DNA from: SCTD01 sp963784675
GTDB lineage: Bacteria; Actinomycetota; Actinomycetes; Mycobacteriales; SCTD01
Direction: 5' to 3'
Assembly: GCA_963784675.1 (NCBI GenBank)
Contig: CAWASE010000001.1
Location: 124,001 to 188,000, forward strand
DNA length: 64,000 nt
Shown: in pieces, positions 43,080 to 51,517 of the stretch
How the letters are laid out: each line of letters opens with the position of its first letter
Numbering within the stretch: the first letter of the stretch is position 1
The notes under the pieces: model-generated
The model's database searches: none
What the model was told of the DNA's origin: nothing
Seen by the model: the letters and a program-made list of their open reading frames with translations, nothing else
Made by a program: the position numbers and the translations under genes

Positions 43080-43227
43080 GAACCAGCCCGCCGCCCGCGA
43101 AAGTAGGAGCAGCCGGGTGCTCGCACACCGGACCGCAGGACCAGGAAGGCACCATCGGACATGAGGCGCCCGACGTTCACCACCGCCGAGCCGGCGTCGG
43201 TCTGTCCACGCCGGGCCGGAGCCTGAC

Positions 43228-45021
43228 GTGACGGTCCCGTCCCTCACCCTGCCCGCGCTGCGACGCCCGTCGTCCGCGCCCGCCCGGGCGTGGCTGCGTG
43301 AGCACAGCTTCGGCGTCCGCCTCACCGTGGCCCTGCTGCTGGTCGCCGCGGCCTACCCGTTCTCGCTGCTGACCCTGGTCCGGGCCCTCGGGCTGGAGAC
43401 GCCGCTGGCGTACCTCGGGCTCGTTCCGGTGCTGGCCCTCGGCATCGGTCTGGTCAAGGCCGTCCCCAAGCCTGACGAGCCCACGATCCACGACCGGCAG
43501 GTCGACATCATCGTCGGCGTCCCCCTGCTCGCCACCGCCCTGGGCATGAACCTGCTGCTGCCCGGCCGACTGGACACCCTGTACTGGCTCTGGCGCATCG
43601 ACCTGCTGAGCCTGCCGCTGTTCACCGCCGGCGTGGTCGCCCTGGTCTTCGGCGTCCGGGCGCTGTGGCGCCTCCGCGCGGCGTTCGGCTTCCTGCTGCT
43701 GGCCTGGCCGCTGCCGTGGACGGCGCTGCTGGCCCGCTGGCTCGACGGGTTCACCGACCTCACCGTCGCATCGCTGAAGCAGGTGCTGCAGCTCGTGCCG
43801 GTGGCGACCCCGTCGGCCGGCTCGGACGGCTCGCTGTTCGCCATCCAGCACGGCGGCAGCGCCTTCGTCGTCTCGGTGGCGTCAGCCTGCTCCGGCGTGA
43901 ACGGGGTGGTCGGGTTCCTGCTCGTCGGGGTCGTCGCCTCGTTGCTGACCCGGGGCGGACGACTGCGCAAGATCGCCTGGCTGGCCAGCGGGATGGCCCT
44001 GATCTGGGCGCTGAACATCGCCCGGCTGCTGCTGATCTTCTGGGGCGGAGAACGCTTCGGCGAGCGCGTCGCGATCGACGGTCTGCACCCGGTCATCGGG
44101 CTGGTGCTGTTCTGCGCAGGCATCGGCGTCATGGCGGTCGCCATGCCCTGGTTCGGGCTGCTCCCCCAGGACCGTTTCCCCCAGGACCGTTCCGCCGCGC
44201 CGACACAGCGCGTCCCCCACCATCGCCTCGCCGTCCCGCGGGTGCGCAGCGCGGTCGTCGTGCTCACCGTGCTGGCCACCACGATGGGCGTCGCCAACGC
44301 GGGCGTGCGCGACTACCAGCAGTTCGCCGGCGACCTGGGCACCCCTCGGCTGGCCACCTTCGCCTCCGGCGCCGTGGTCCCGGGCTACGACGGTGCGAGC
44401 ACCGACAGCTACCCCTGGGCGCAGCGGTTCTTCGGGGCGAGCTCGAGCTGGGTGCGCTACTCCTACCGTCCGACGCTGGGCGCGGTCTCGGGGCAGCCGC
44501 TGACCGTCGACGTCGTCGACACCGCCTCGCTGTCGCGGCTGCGCGACTACGGGATCCAGTCCTGCTATGCCTTCCACGGCTACCAACCCACCAGCCCGCG
44601 CGACGTCGAGCTGGGCGGCGGGGTCACCGGCAGCCTGCTGAGCTACACCGACCCCGACCGCGGCACCCGCTGGGACGTCCTGCACTGGGTCTGGCCGGTT
44701 GCCAGCCCCGACGGCAGCCAGCGCTACGAGCGGGTCGCCGTCCTGGTACCGGGCGACGCCGGCAACGAGGTGTCGGCGGCGACGGGACCCGCCGCCCTGA
44801 CGAGCCCCGACTCGCCGCGGTCCGGCGGCCGCGCGCAGTCCGCGGCTGCAGGGCCGGGGACGGCGGGGGCCGACGCGCTGACCCGCTTCGCCCGGGCAGC
44901 GGTGCTGGCGCGCCCAGATGCCGCGTCGCTGCCGACCCCGGGCTCCGCAGGCAGCACGCTGCCGGCCCCGGCCGCCGCCGCCGTGCCGCGCACCGGGTCC
45001 GGCGCGACCCCGCCGCGCTGA
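43228..45021 (+). CDS. Exosortase/archaeosortase-family membrane transpeptidase with C-terminal extension
   Basis: A 597-residue polytopic membrane protein. The exosortase triad is present: Cys221 in VASACSGVNGVVGF, Arg266 in ALNIARLLLIF and His287 in DGLHPVIGLVLF, each in the expected hydrophobic context. About eight helices span residues 28-310. A further helix (about 340-358) leads to a roughly 240-residue extracytoplasmic domain with YPWAQRFFGASSSWVRYSY and IQSCYAFHGYQ, then a Ser/Pro/Ala-rich tail. The extension occupies the place of the EpsI-like module fused to some exosortases, but I cannot confirm homology. Predicted to cleave a C-terminal sorting signal and transfer the protein to an acceptor outside the cell. 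A small in-frame duplication (PQDRFPQDRS) occurs near 313-321. Confidence 0.82.
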   Translation: MTVPSLTLPALRRPSSAPARAWLREHSFGVRLTVALLLVAAAYPFSLLTLVRALGLETPLAYLGLVPVLALGIGLVKAVPKPDEPTIHDRQVDIIVGVPLLATALGMNLLLPGRLDTLYWLWRIDLLSLPLFTAGVVALVFGVRALWRLRAAFGFLLLAWPLPWTALLARWLDGFTDLTVASLKQVLQLVPVATPSAGSDGSLFAIQHGGSAFVVSVASACSGVNGVVGFLLVGVVASLLTRGGRLRKIAWLASGMALIWALNIARLLLIFWGGERFGERVAIDGLHPVIGLVLFCAGIGVMAVAMPWFGLLPQDRFPQDRSAAPTQRVPHHRLAVPRVRSAVVVLTVLATTMGVANAGVRDYQQFAGDLGTPRLATFASGAVVPGYDGASTDSYPWAQRFFGASSSWVRYSYRPTLGAVSGQPLTVDVVDTASLSRLRDYGIQSCYAFHGYQPTSPRDVELGGGVTGSLLSYTDPDRGTRWDVLHWVWPVASPDGSQRYERVAVLVPGDAGNEVSAATGPAALTSPDSPRSGGRAQSAAAGPGTAGADALTRFARAAVLARPDAASLPTPGSAGSTLPAPAAAAVPRTGSGATPPR

Positions 45022-45022
45022 G

Positions 45023-46696
45023 ATGATCCCGCCCGCCGACCACCCCCCGGGGTCCGCGCCGTCCCGAGAGGCGGACCGCACGCTGCCTCGACCGACCCGG
45101 CCCCGTGTCGCGCGGAGCCAGCGGACGGCCGCGCGTCCGCACGTCCCGGGACCTCGGCTGCGCACCGCCGCGCTGCGACGCCGGACCGCTCGCGTCCTCA
45201 GCCTGGACGAGCAGACGACCGCCGGCTACCTGCACCGCAGCGTCGCCGACCTCGCCGAGCAGTCCCCGCACATGTCGTGCCAGCAGACCACCACCCGCCG
45301 GCAGCGCGGCGGGCTGACCGTGCTCGCCGTCGTGATCGGGCTCGGTCTGCTGCTGAGCTACCGGACCACGCTGACCATCCTGTTCGGACTGTGCACCTAC
45401 CTGTACTTCGCCGTCGTCACCTACCGGATCGTGCTGTTCCGCCGCTCGCTGAGCGAGGAGAGCCTGCTGCACGTCAGCCCGGAGCGGGCCAGGGCACAGA
45501 CCGACCTGCCCCGCTACACGATCCTGGTCCCGGCCTACCGCGAGGGAGCGGTCGTTCCCCAGCTGCTGCGGCACCTGACCGCGCTGGAGTACCCGCCCGA
45601 GCTGCTCGACATCCGCATCCTGCTCGAGCTGGACGACGAGCAGACCCTCGCGGCCGTGCAGGCCGCCGACCCTCCCCCGCACATCAGCATCGTGCTGGTC
45701 CCGAGCGGCGGCCCCCGCACCAAGCCCAAGGCCCTGAACTACGGGCTGTGCCTGGCCCAGGGTGAGCTGCTCACCGTCTTCGACGCCGAGGACCGCCCCG
45801 AGCCCCTGCAGCTGCTGCGGGCGGTGGCGACCTTTCGCGCGAGCGCTCCCGAGGTCGTGTGCCTGCAGGCGAGCCTGTCCTACTTCAACAGCCGCCAGAA
45901 CGTCATCACCAGGTGGTTCCAGGCCGAGTACACGGGCTGGTTCCGCTACTTCCTGCCCGGGCTCGTCAGCCGCGACGTGCCGCTCCCGCTGGGCGGCACG
46001 TCCAACCACGTCCGCACCGACGTCCTGCTGGAGGTCGGCGGCTGGGACCCGTTCAACGTCACCGAGGACGCCGACCTCGGCATCCGGCTGCACCGGGCGG
46101 GCTACCGCACCGGGGTGCTCGACTCGGTCACCTACGAAGAGGCCAACAGCGACTTCGTGAACTGGGCCAAGCAGCGCTCGCGCTGGCACAAGGGCTACCT
46201 GCAGACCTGGCTGGTGCACATGCGCCAACCCCGTCGGCTCTGGTCGGAGCTGGGCCCTTCGGGCTTCGTCCAGTTCAACCTGTTCGTCGGCGGGACCCCG
46301 CTGCTGGCGCTGCTGAACCCGATCTTCTGGACGCTGACGGTGCTGTGGTTCCTCACCACCTCGATGGCCATCGGCGAGCTGTTCCCACCGGTGATCTACT
46401 ACCCGGCGCTGCTGTGCTGGGTGCTCGGCAACAGCGCCATCACCTACCTCTCGGTGCTGTCGGTGCAGACCTCGGAGCAGCCGAGCCTGGGCGGCGCGGC
46501 GCTGCTCACCCCGGCGTACTGGGTGATGATGTCGATCGCCGCCTACAAGGCCCTCTGGCAGCTCGTGCGCGACCCGTCGCTGTGGGAGAAGACGACCCAC
46601 GGCCTCGACGTCCGTGAAGACGACGTCGGCGCGGACGTCGGCAGCACGGGAGGCGCTGCCCGCCCGCCGCGGGTCCAGGTCGCTTTCCGTGCCTGA
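45023..46696 (+). CDS. Cellulose-synthase-like family 2 glycosyltransferase
   Basis: A 557-residue processive-type GT2. A cytoplasmic N-terminal region (1-95, basic and Pro-rich, with LSLDEQTTAGYLHRSVADLAEQ) precedes two helices (97-140). The catalytic domain has TILVPAYREGAVVPQLL, the DxD-like DAED at 254-257, GGTSNHVRTDVL, EDADLG (348-353) and QRSRW at 384-388, the BcsA-type QxxRW acceptor motif. C-terminal helices cover about 415-520. Predicted to polymerise or transfer sugars across the membrane. ATG 45023 is one base beyond the exosortase stop, so the two are coupled. Confidence 0.9.
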   Translation: MIPPADHPPGSAPSREADRTLPRPTRPRVARSQRTAARPHVPGPRLRTAALRRRTARVLSLDEQTTAGYLHRSVADLAEQSPHMSCQQTTTRRQRGGLTVLAVVIGLGLLLSYRTTLTILFGLCTYLYFAVVTYRIVLFRRSLSEESLLHVSPERARAQTDLPRYTILVPAYREGAVVPQLLRHLTALEYPPELLDIRILLELDDEQTLAAVQAADPPPHISIVLVPSGGPRTKPKALNYGLCLAQGELLTVFDAEDRPEPLQLLRAVATFRASAPEVVCLQASLSYFNSRQNVITRWFQAEYTGWFRYFLPGLVSRDVPLPLGGTSNHVRTDVLLEVGGWDPFNVTEDADLGIRLHRAGYRTGVLDSVTYEEANSDFVNWAKQRSRWHKGYLQTWLVHMRQPRRLWSELGPSGFVQFNLFVGGTPLLALLNPIFWTLTVLWFLTTSMAIGELFPPVIYYPALLCWVLGNSAITYLSVLSVQTSEQPSLGGAALLTPAYWVMMSIAAYKALWQLVRDPSLWEKTTHGLDVREDDVGADVGSTGGAARPPRVQVAFRA

Positions 46697-48665
46697 GGCG
46701 CTCAGCACCGGCACGGCGACCGTCGCTCCCTCGGGCCGGGAGGTCTTCCGCGGTCGCCCGGCTCCGCCGGTCGTGGCTCAGCACCTGCGGCTCGCCGCCG
46801 CTCGTCGCGAGCCGTCCCCGCGCCGTCCCGACGACGCAGCGGACGGGGCCGGCACGGCGGACGGTGCAGCGGGCGCGGCGCCGGACGGTGCAGCCCGGTC
46901 CGCCTCGTCCAGTGCCCAGACGCTCCGGCGCACCCGCCTGGCAGCGCGGCGCCGGGGCCCTCGCCGGGCGGCCCGCCGTCGCCGCCTGCTGGCGGTGCTG
47001 CGGCCGACCGAGGCGAAGCTGCTGTTCCTGCTCGCGCTGGCCGGCTACCTGACGCTGGGCTGGTACCTGACGCTGCGCAACTCCACCGACTTCGGCGACG
47101 CGCTGAGCCGGGTGTCGCAGGCGCACTTCGTGCTGCGCAGCCGCGACCCGCACCTGGGCGCCATCGGTTTCGTGTTCGGCCCGCTGCCGGCGCTGCTGAT
47201 GCTCCCGTTCACCTGGATCGGCGAGCTGTGGCACCCGCTGCTGGAGCGGGGCTTCCTGGCCAACGTGCAGTCCTCGCTCGCCAGCGCGGGCGCCGTCGTC
47301 GTCCTGCGCGGCCTCCTGCGGGACCTCGGGGTAGGGATGGTGGTGCGACTGGCGCTGCTGCTCGCCTTCGCGCTGCACCCGCTGATGCTCTACTACGGCG
47401 GCAGCGGCATGAGCGAGCCGCTGATGGTGCTGCTGCTGCTGGTGGCGACGCGGTGGCTGCTGCGCTGGATCGACGGCAACGGCGGCCACCACAGCCTCAC
47501 CGTCGTGGGCATCGCCCTGGGCGGGGCCTACCTGACGCGCCTGGAGGCCGTCGGAGCCTGTCTGGCCGTGCCGGTGCTGGTTCCCCTGGTCACGGTCGTG
47601 CGCCGCTGGGGCAGTTCTGAGCGCTGGCACTACGCCCGCAACGACCTCGCGCTGGTCGCCGGTCCGATCGTGCTCTGCGCCGCCGGATGGGCCGTCATCA
47701 CCAAGCTCATCGTCGGCGTCTGGCTCGGGTACGCGTCCTCCAGCTATGGCAACCTCGCCCAGGTCGCCGGGGCCAGCGACGGGATCACCGACCGCGGCGG
47801 GGCTACGCCGGGGGCCCGGCTGAGCTACGTCGCCGCCCAGGTCGACGGGCTGCAGCCCTACCTGATCCCGCTGGTGGCCGCTGCGCTGCTCGTCGGCGTG
47901 ATGCGGCGGGACGCACGGCTGCTGGGGGCAGTTGCCGCGCTGGGTTCGGTGCTCACGGTCACGACGGTCACCTGGGTGGACGGCAAGACCTTCGGCTGGG
48001 TCCGCTTCTCGTTCGTCGCCGTGCCGTTCGCGGTCGTGCTGGCGGGGTTGGTGGCGAGCCGCAGCCGACGTCCGTCCCGACGTCGCGGCTGGGTGCCGCC
48101 GCCGTCCGACGCCTACCGTCCCGGCCCGTTCGCGGCCCGGTGGCCCGACCGGCTGCTCGGCTGGACGGCCGGGGTCGCGGCGGTCGCCGCCGTGGCGCTG
48201 GCCCTGCCGGCGTCGGCGGACCTGCTGCGCGACCGGAACCTCTCGCCGCAGGAGTCGGGCCCGTTGCAGGCGCTGCTGGAGCCCGACACCGCCCGGCGCG
48301 AAGACCTGCTGTCCCTGCGCAGCTTCCAGACCGAGCGCACCGTCGCGGCCTACCTGGACGGGCTCCGCCTGCCGGCGGGGGCCGTGCTCACCGATGCAGG
48401 ATCGGCGTTCGGCGTGATCCTGGCCTCGCGGCGCCCGCACCAGTTCGTGGCGACGCCCGACCGCGACTTCGAGCGGGTCGTCGCGGCGCCGGCCCGTTTC
48501 GGGGCGCTTTACCTGCTGGTCCCCCGCGAGCCCGGCTTCGATGCGCTGCTGGCGACCTACCCCACCCTCTACGACGACGGGGCCGGGCTGGCCACGCTCA
48601 GCCGGGAGTTCACCCAGACCGGGAACGGCTTCACCTGGCGGCTGTATCGCCTACCGCTGCGCTGA
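46689..48665 (+). CDS. Polytopic membrane protein, probable GT-C-type glycosyltransferase
   Basis: A 658-residue protein. The first 105 residues are cytoplasmic, disordered and Ala/Arg-rich. Helix 1 (about 110-128) is followed by a loop with NSTDFGDALSRVSQAHFVLRS, where Asp134/Asp137 take the place of the acidic residues in the first external loop of GT-C enzymes. About ten further helices reach residue 520, and a C-terminal soluble domain of about 130 residues ends LYRLPLR. GT-C members take lipid-linked sugars, so it may glycosylate the same product as the GT2. It begins at a GTG 8 bp inside the GT2 gene. Its last 18 bp are the unit of a tandem repeat. Confidence 0.72.
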   Translation: MPEALSTGTATVAPSGREVFRGRPAPPVVAQHLRLAAARREPSPRRPDDAADGAGTADGAAGAAPDGAARSASSSAQTLRRTRLAARRRGPRRAARRRRLLAVLRPTEAKLLFLLALAGYLTLGWYLTLRNSTDFGDALSRVSQAHFVLRSRDPHLGAIGFVFGPLPALLMLPFTWIGELWHPLLERGFLANVQSSLASAGAVVVLRGLLRDLGVGMVVRLALLLAFALHPLMLYYGGSGMSEPLMVLLLLVATRWLLRWIDGNGGHHSLTVVGIALGGAYLTRLEAVGACLAVPVLVPLVTVVRRWGSSERWHYARNDLALVAGPIVLCAAGWAVITKLIVGVWLGYASSSYGNLAQVAGASDGITDRGGATPGARLSYVAAQVDGLQPYLIPLVAAALLVGVMRRDARLLGAVAALGSVLTVTTVTWVDGKTFGWVRFSFVAVPFAVVLAGLVASRSRRPSRRRGWVPPPSDAYRPGPFAARWPDRLLGWTAGVAAVAAVALALPASADLLRDRNLSPQESGPLQALLEPDTARREDLLSLRSFQTERTVAAYLDGLRLPAGAVLTDAGSAFGVILASRRPHQFVATPDRDFERVVAAPARFGALYLLVPREPGFDALLATYPTLYDDGAGLATLSREFTQTGNGFTWRLYRLPLR

Positions 48666-48767
48666 ACCGCCTACCGCTGCGCTGAACCGCCTACCGCTGC
48701 GCTGAACCGCCTACCGCTGCGCTGAACCGCCTACCCGGGCTGCGCTGAACCGCCTACCGCTGCTGAC
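48648..48767. repeat. 20-bp tandem repeat built from the end of the preceding gene
   Basis: Four perfect head-to-tail copies of CGCCTACCGCTGCGCTGAAC (48648-48727), a fifth with a 3-bp insertion (48728-48750) and a partial sixth (to 48767). The first copy carries the last five codons and stop (R L P L R stop) of the membrane-protein gene, so the stop-codon context is repeated downstream. It ends 22 bp from the NERD gene stop. Confidence 0.9.
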
Positions 48768-48788
48768 GTCGTCGAGCCGGACCGGAGC

Positions 48789-49688
48789 TCAGCGGTCGCC
48801 GAGCAGCGAGTCGCCCAGGGTGTGCTGCAGCGGCCGCAGGACGTGGTCGCCCACCCAACCAGTCGTCTGCGGCACGACCAGGACCAGCGCCGCCACCACG
48901 CCGACGCGCACCGCGATGCCCCTCAGCTCCTGGCGCAGGCGGACCTTCTCGGGCACGGTGCGCCGACGCCGGTCCCGGCGGCGCGGCCGGACGGGCGCGG
49001 CGACCGGAGCCGGCACCCTCGTCACCCTCGGGACGGCTGGGTGGGACTGCGCGTAGATCCGGGCCGGCAGGGTGTTCTCCAGCAAGCGGACCAGCGCGGC
49101 GACCTCCTGCTCGGACAGCAGGTCGGGCAGTCCGACCAGCCAGGCGTCGAGCTGGTCGTCCTGGAGGACGATGGCGCCCTGGTGCCAGGTCGCGCCTGGG
49201 ACCCCTACGTCGTTCACCAGCGCCAGCACCGCGGCGACCTGCACCCCCGGCACGATCGTGTCGGCGAGCTGCTTGATCAGGGCCTTGTCCGCCGTCAGCA
49301 CCACCAGGGCGTCGTCGTGCCGCGTCCGGCCGACGCGCAGGCCCTGCGCGTCCAGGCACAGCTCGTCGCCGGCCCAGTCGCGCACGTCCAGCGCCACGAT
49401 GCCCGCCGGGCCGACGACGACCGCTCCCTGCGGCACCGGGGTGCGGGACACCGCCCGCCGGTCCCGCACGACGTGCCACCCGTCGGCCTGCAGCTGGTGC
49501 AGCCGGGCCGTGCAGGCGTTGCGCGCCCCGTAACCCTCCTGCGCCCGGCTCGCCGTCTCCCGGGCCCGCGTGTCCTTCAGCGCCGCCAGCTGGTCCGCGC
49601 GCACAGACGCCCCGAGGTCGACGGACGCCGGCTCCGGGTCTGCGGCGATCGGGGCGCCTTCGGCCCGGCGGGTGTCGATGTCGGTCAT
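48789..49688 (-). CDS. NERD-domain protein with C-terminal membrane segment
   Basis: A 299-residue protein with a nuclease-related (NERD) domain at about 60-170: GYGARNACTARLHQLQADGWHVVRDRRA, GAVVVGPAGIVALDVRDWAGDELCL and ALIKQLADTI. The NERD consensus D-x-K before the W is here D-x-R (DVRDW), so nuclease activity is doubtful. The C-terminal region has an Arg-rich stretch followed by one hydrophobic helix (GIAVRVGVVAALVLVVPQ). Function unknown. The end lies next to the 20-bp repeat. Confidence 0.72.
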   Translation of the reverse strand: MTDIDTRRAEGAPIAADPEPASVDLGASVRADQLAALKDTRARETASRAQEGYGARNACTARLHQLQADGWHVVRDRRAVSRTPVPQGAVVVGPAGIVALDVRDWAGDELCLDAQGLRVGRTRHDDALVVLTADKALIKQLADTIVPGVQVAAVLALVNDVGVPGATWHQGAIVLQDDQLDAWLVGLPDLLSEQEVAALVRLLENTLPARIYAQSHPAVPRVTRVPAPVAAPVRPRRRDRRRRTVPEKVRLRQELRGIAVRVGVVAALVLVVPQTTGWVGDHVLRPLQHTLGDSLLGDR

Positions 49689-49789
49689 GGGTACTTTGTC
49701 GGAGTCTTGACCGCCCGTCTGAAGCAGCCGGTCCGTCCGCCCCGGTGCCCGGCTCGCTGGGTCCGCGCCCTCGCGCCATCGAGCGGGGG

Positions 49790-50362
49790 CTACAGGAAGG
49801 CGGTGGGATCGAAGGCGTCGATGTCGATGATGCGGACGCGGGGCAGCGGCTTGTTGAACGCGCGCACGTCGTGCTCGAGGTCGAACAGCTGCAGGTTGCG
49901 CTCGGTCAGCGCCGCATAGCCGGCGTTCATGTACTCGGTGAAGCCGAGCAGCCCGACCCGCCGGTCGGCGTCGAGCAGCGCGGTGATCTGCGGCAGGAAG
50001 TCACCGTCGTGGCTGCCGAGCAGGACGTCGCCCTGGCCGGCACCGATCGCGTCCAGCATCCGCTGGATGCCGACGTCGACGACCTTGACCCCTGCCGGCC
50101 CGGACAAGGGCACGGTGCGCAGCCCCATCGCGGTCAGCGCCTGCACGAAAGGCATCGGCAGCGTCCCCGACGAGGCGTTCAGGAAGAACAGAGCCTTGAC
50201 CGGCTGGTCCCACGTCCGCTGTGCGAACTCCAGCACCCGCTCCCACCGCGGCCGTTCGTCGGGCGCCGGGCGGTGTCCCAGGAGGCTGACCCCCAGGGTC
50301 GCGTCGAGGTTCTCGCCGTCGATGAGCAGATAGGTGTTGCGCGGCCCCGCCGATGCCTCCAT
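49790..50362 (-). CDS. NYN-domain (LabA/DUF88-like) protein
   Basis: A 190-residue PIN-like NYN protein predicted to be a ribonuclease. TYLLIDGENLDATLG holds the first catalytic Asp and the N, KVVDVGIQRMLDAI the second acidic group, and DVLLGSHDGDFLPQITALLD the SxDGDF motif with the metal-binding Asp pair. ATG 50362 is preferred over 50371 because CACCGT lies 7 nt upstream. RNA target unknown. Divergent from the FmdB gene. Confidence 0.88.
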   Translation of the reverse strand: MEASAGPRNTYLLIDGENLDATLGVSLLGHRPAPDERPRWERVLEFAQRTWDQPVKALFFLNASSGTLPMPFVQALTAMGLRTVPLSGPAGVKVVDVGIQRMLDAIGAGQGDVLLGSHDGDFLPQITALLDADRRVGLLGFTEYMNAGYAALTERNLQLFDLEHDVRAFNKPLPRVRIIDIDAFDPTAFL

Positions 50363-50435
50363 GGTCAGCACGGTGCCACAGCGACCGCAGGTCGGGTGCC
50401 TGCGCCGCAGGGTGGGACGCCGGGGCCCGCAGCGC

Positions 50436-50441
50436 TAGGTT
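50436..50441 (+). promoter_or_regulatory. -10 box of FmdB-type gene
   Basis: TAGGTT, 6 nt before GTG 50448. Confidence 0.45.
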
Positions 50442-50447
50442 GGCCGC

Positions 50448-50648
50448 GTGCCTACCTACGACTACCGCTGCCGCACCTGCGACGTCCGCTTCGAGGTCCG
50501 ACGAGGCGTCACCGAGGCGGCCACGCCGGTGGACTGCCCGCGCGGCCACGGCGCCACGAGCCGGGTCTTCACCCCCGTCGCGGTGGGCGCGGGAGCGGCT
50601 GCGCCAGGGGCGTCGGGCGGCTGCTGCGGCGGCGGATGCTGCGGCTGA
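50448..50648 (+). CDS. FmdB-family zinc-ribbon protein
   Basis: A 66-residue putative regulatory zinc ribbon. PTYDYRCRTCDVRFEVRRGV carries the first Cys pair and DCPRGHG the second metal ligand pair (Cys and His). The tail GGCCGGGCCG is Gly/Cys-rich, with four Cys, as in some actinobacterial members. Function unknown. The mutarotase gene starts 2 bp after its stop, so the genes are co-transcribed. Confidence 0.87.
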   Translation: MPTYDYRCRTCDVRFEVRRGVTEAATPVDCPRGHGATSRVFTPVAVGAGAAAPGASGGCCGGGCCG

Positions 50649-50649
50649 C

Positions 50650-51513
50650 GTGACCGGCGACGCCGCGTCCCACCGCGGACCGAGGACCCACGAGGACGTC
50701 GTCACCACCGGCGCCGACGGCGCGCAGCTCCGGCTGACGCCGCACGGGGGCCAGGTGCTGGGCTGGAGGCCCGTGTCGGGTCCGGAGCGGCTCTGGAGGT
50801 CGCCGCTGCTCGCTCCACCGGTGCTGCGGGGCGGTGTGCCGGTGATCTTTCCGCAGTTCTCCGACCGCGGGCCGCTGGCCAAGCACGGCTTCGCCCGGGA
50901 CCGGCTGTGGACGCTGCTCGCCGCCGGAGACGGTCGCGCCATGCTCACCCTGACCGACGACGAGCAGACCCGGGAGCTCTGGCCGCACCCCTTCTCGCTC
51001 GTGCTGTCGGCCGAGGCCCGCGCCGACCGCCTCGAGGTCGACCTGACGGTGCACAACCCCGGACCCACGCCGTGGACGTTCGCCGCCGCTCTGCACAGCT
51101 ACCTCGCGGTCGGACGCGCCGCAGACACCGTCGTCGAGGGCCTCGGCGGGCACCGCGCGCAGGACAACGCCGCGGGCCTGGCGGAGCAGACGCTGCCCGA
51201 CGGACCGTTCGCCGTGCAGCCACCGGTGGACCTCGCGGTGCTCGGAGCGGACGGGCCGCGCCGCCTGGTCGGTGCGGACGGCGGTGATCTCTGGCTGACG
51301 ACGGGAGGCTTCACCGACACGGTGCTGTGGAACCCCGGCGAGCGCCTGCCGGCCGACGTGCCGGCCGACGAGGGGCCGCGCTTCGTCTGTCTGGAGGCGG
51401 CGCTGCTGACGCCGCACGCGCTGGAGCCGGGCGGCACCTGGCGCGGCTCCATGCGGCTGTCGACCGAGCGTGCCGACGGTCCGCAGGCGCCGAACGGCGT
51501 CCAGCCTGCCTGA
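50650..51513 (+). CDS. Hexose-6-phosphate mutarotase (YeaD-like aldose epimerase)
   Basis: A 287-residue galactose-mutarotase-like enzyme. LTPHGGQVLGWRPV, RGGVPVIFPQFSDRGPLAKHGFARDRLWTLL (His in KHGFAR) and AALHSYLAVG (second His) match the YeaD/D-hexose-6-phosphate mutarotase group. The catalytic Glu is probably in CLEAALLTPHALEPGG. It interconverts anomers of glucose-6-phosphate-type sugars. The GTG at 50650 follows the FmdB stop directly. Confidence 0.87.
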   Translation: MTGDAASHRGPRTHEDVVTTGADGAQLRLTPHGGQVLGWRPVSGPERLWRSPLLAPPVLRGGVPVIFPQFSDRGPLAKHGFARDRLWTLLAAGDGRAMLTLTDDEQTRELWPHPFSLVLSAEARADRLEVDLTVHNPGPTPWTFAAALHSYLAVGRAADTVVEGLGGHRAQDNAAGLAEQTLPDGPFAVQPPVDLAVLGADGPRRLVGADGGDLWLTTGGFTDTVLWNPGERLPADVPADEGPRFVCLEAALLTPHALEPGGTWRGSMRLSTERADGPQAPNGVQPA

Positions 51514-51517
51514 GCCG

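Noticed and set aside
48648..48767. CRISPR array
   Set aside because: Units are directly adjacent with no unique spacers and derive from the end of the preceding gene.
48789..49688. Active NERD nuclease
   Set aside because: The D-x-K position before the conserved W is D-x-R here, so catalytic activity is not claimed.
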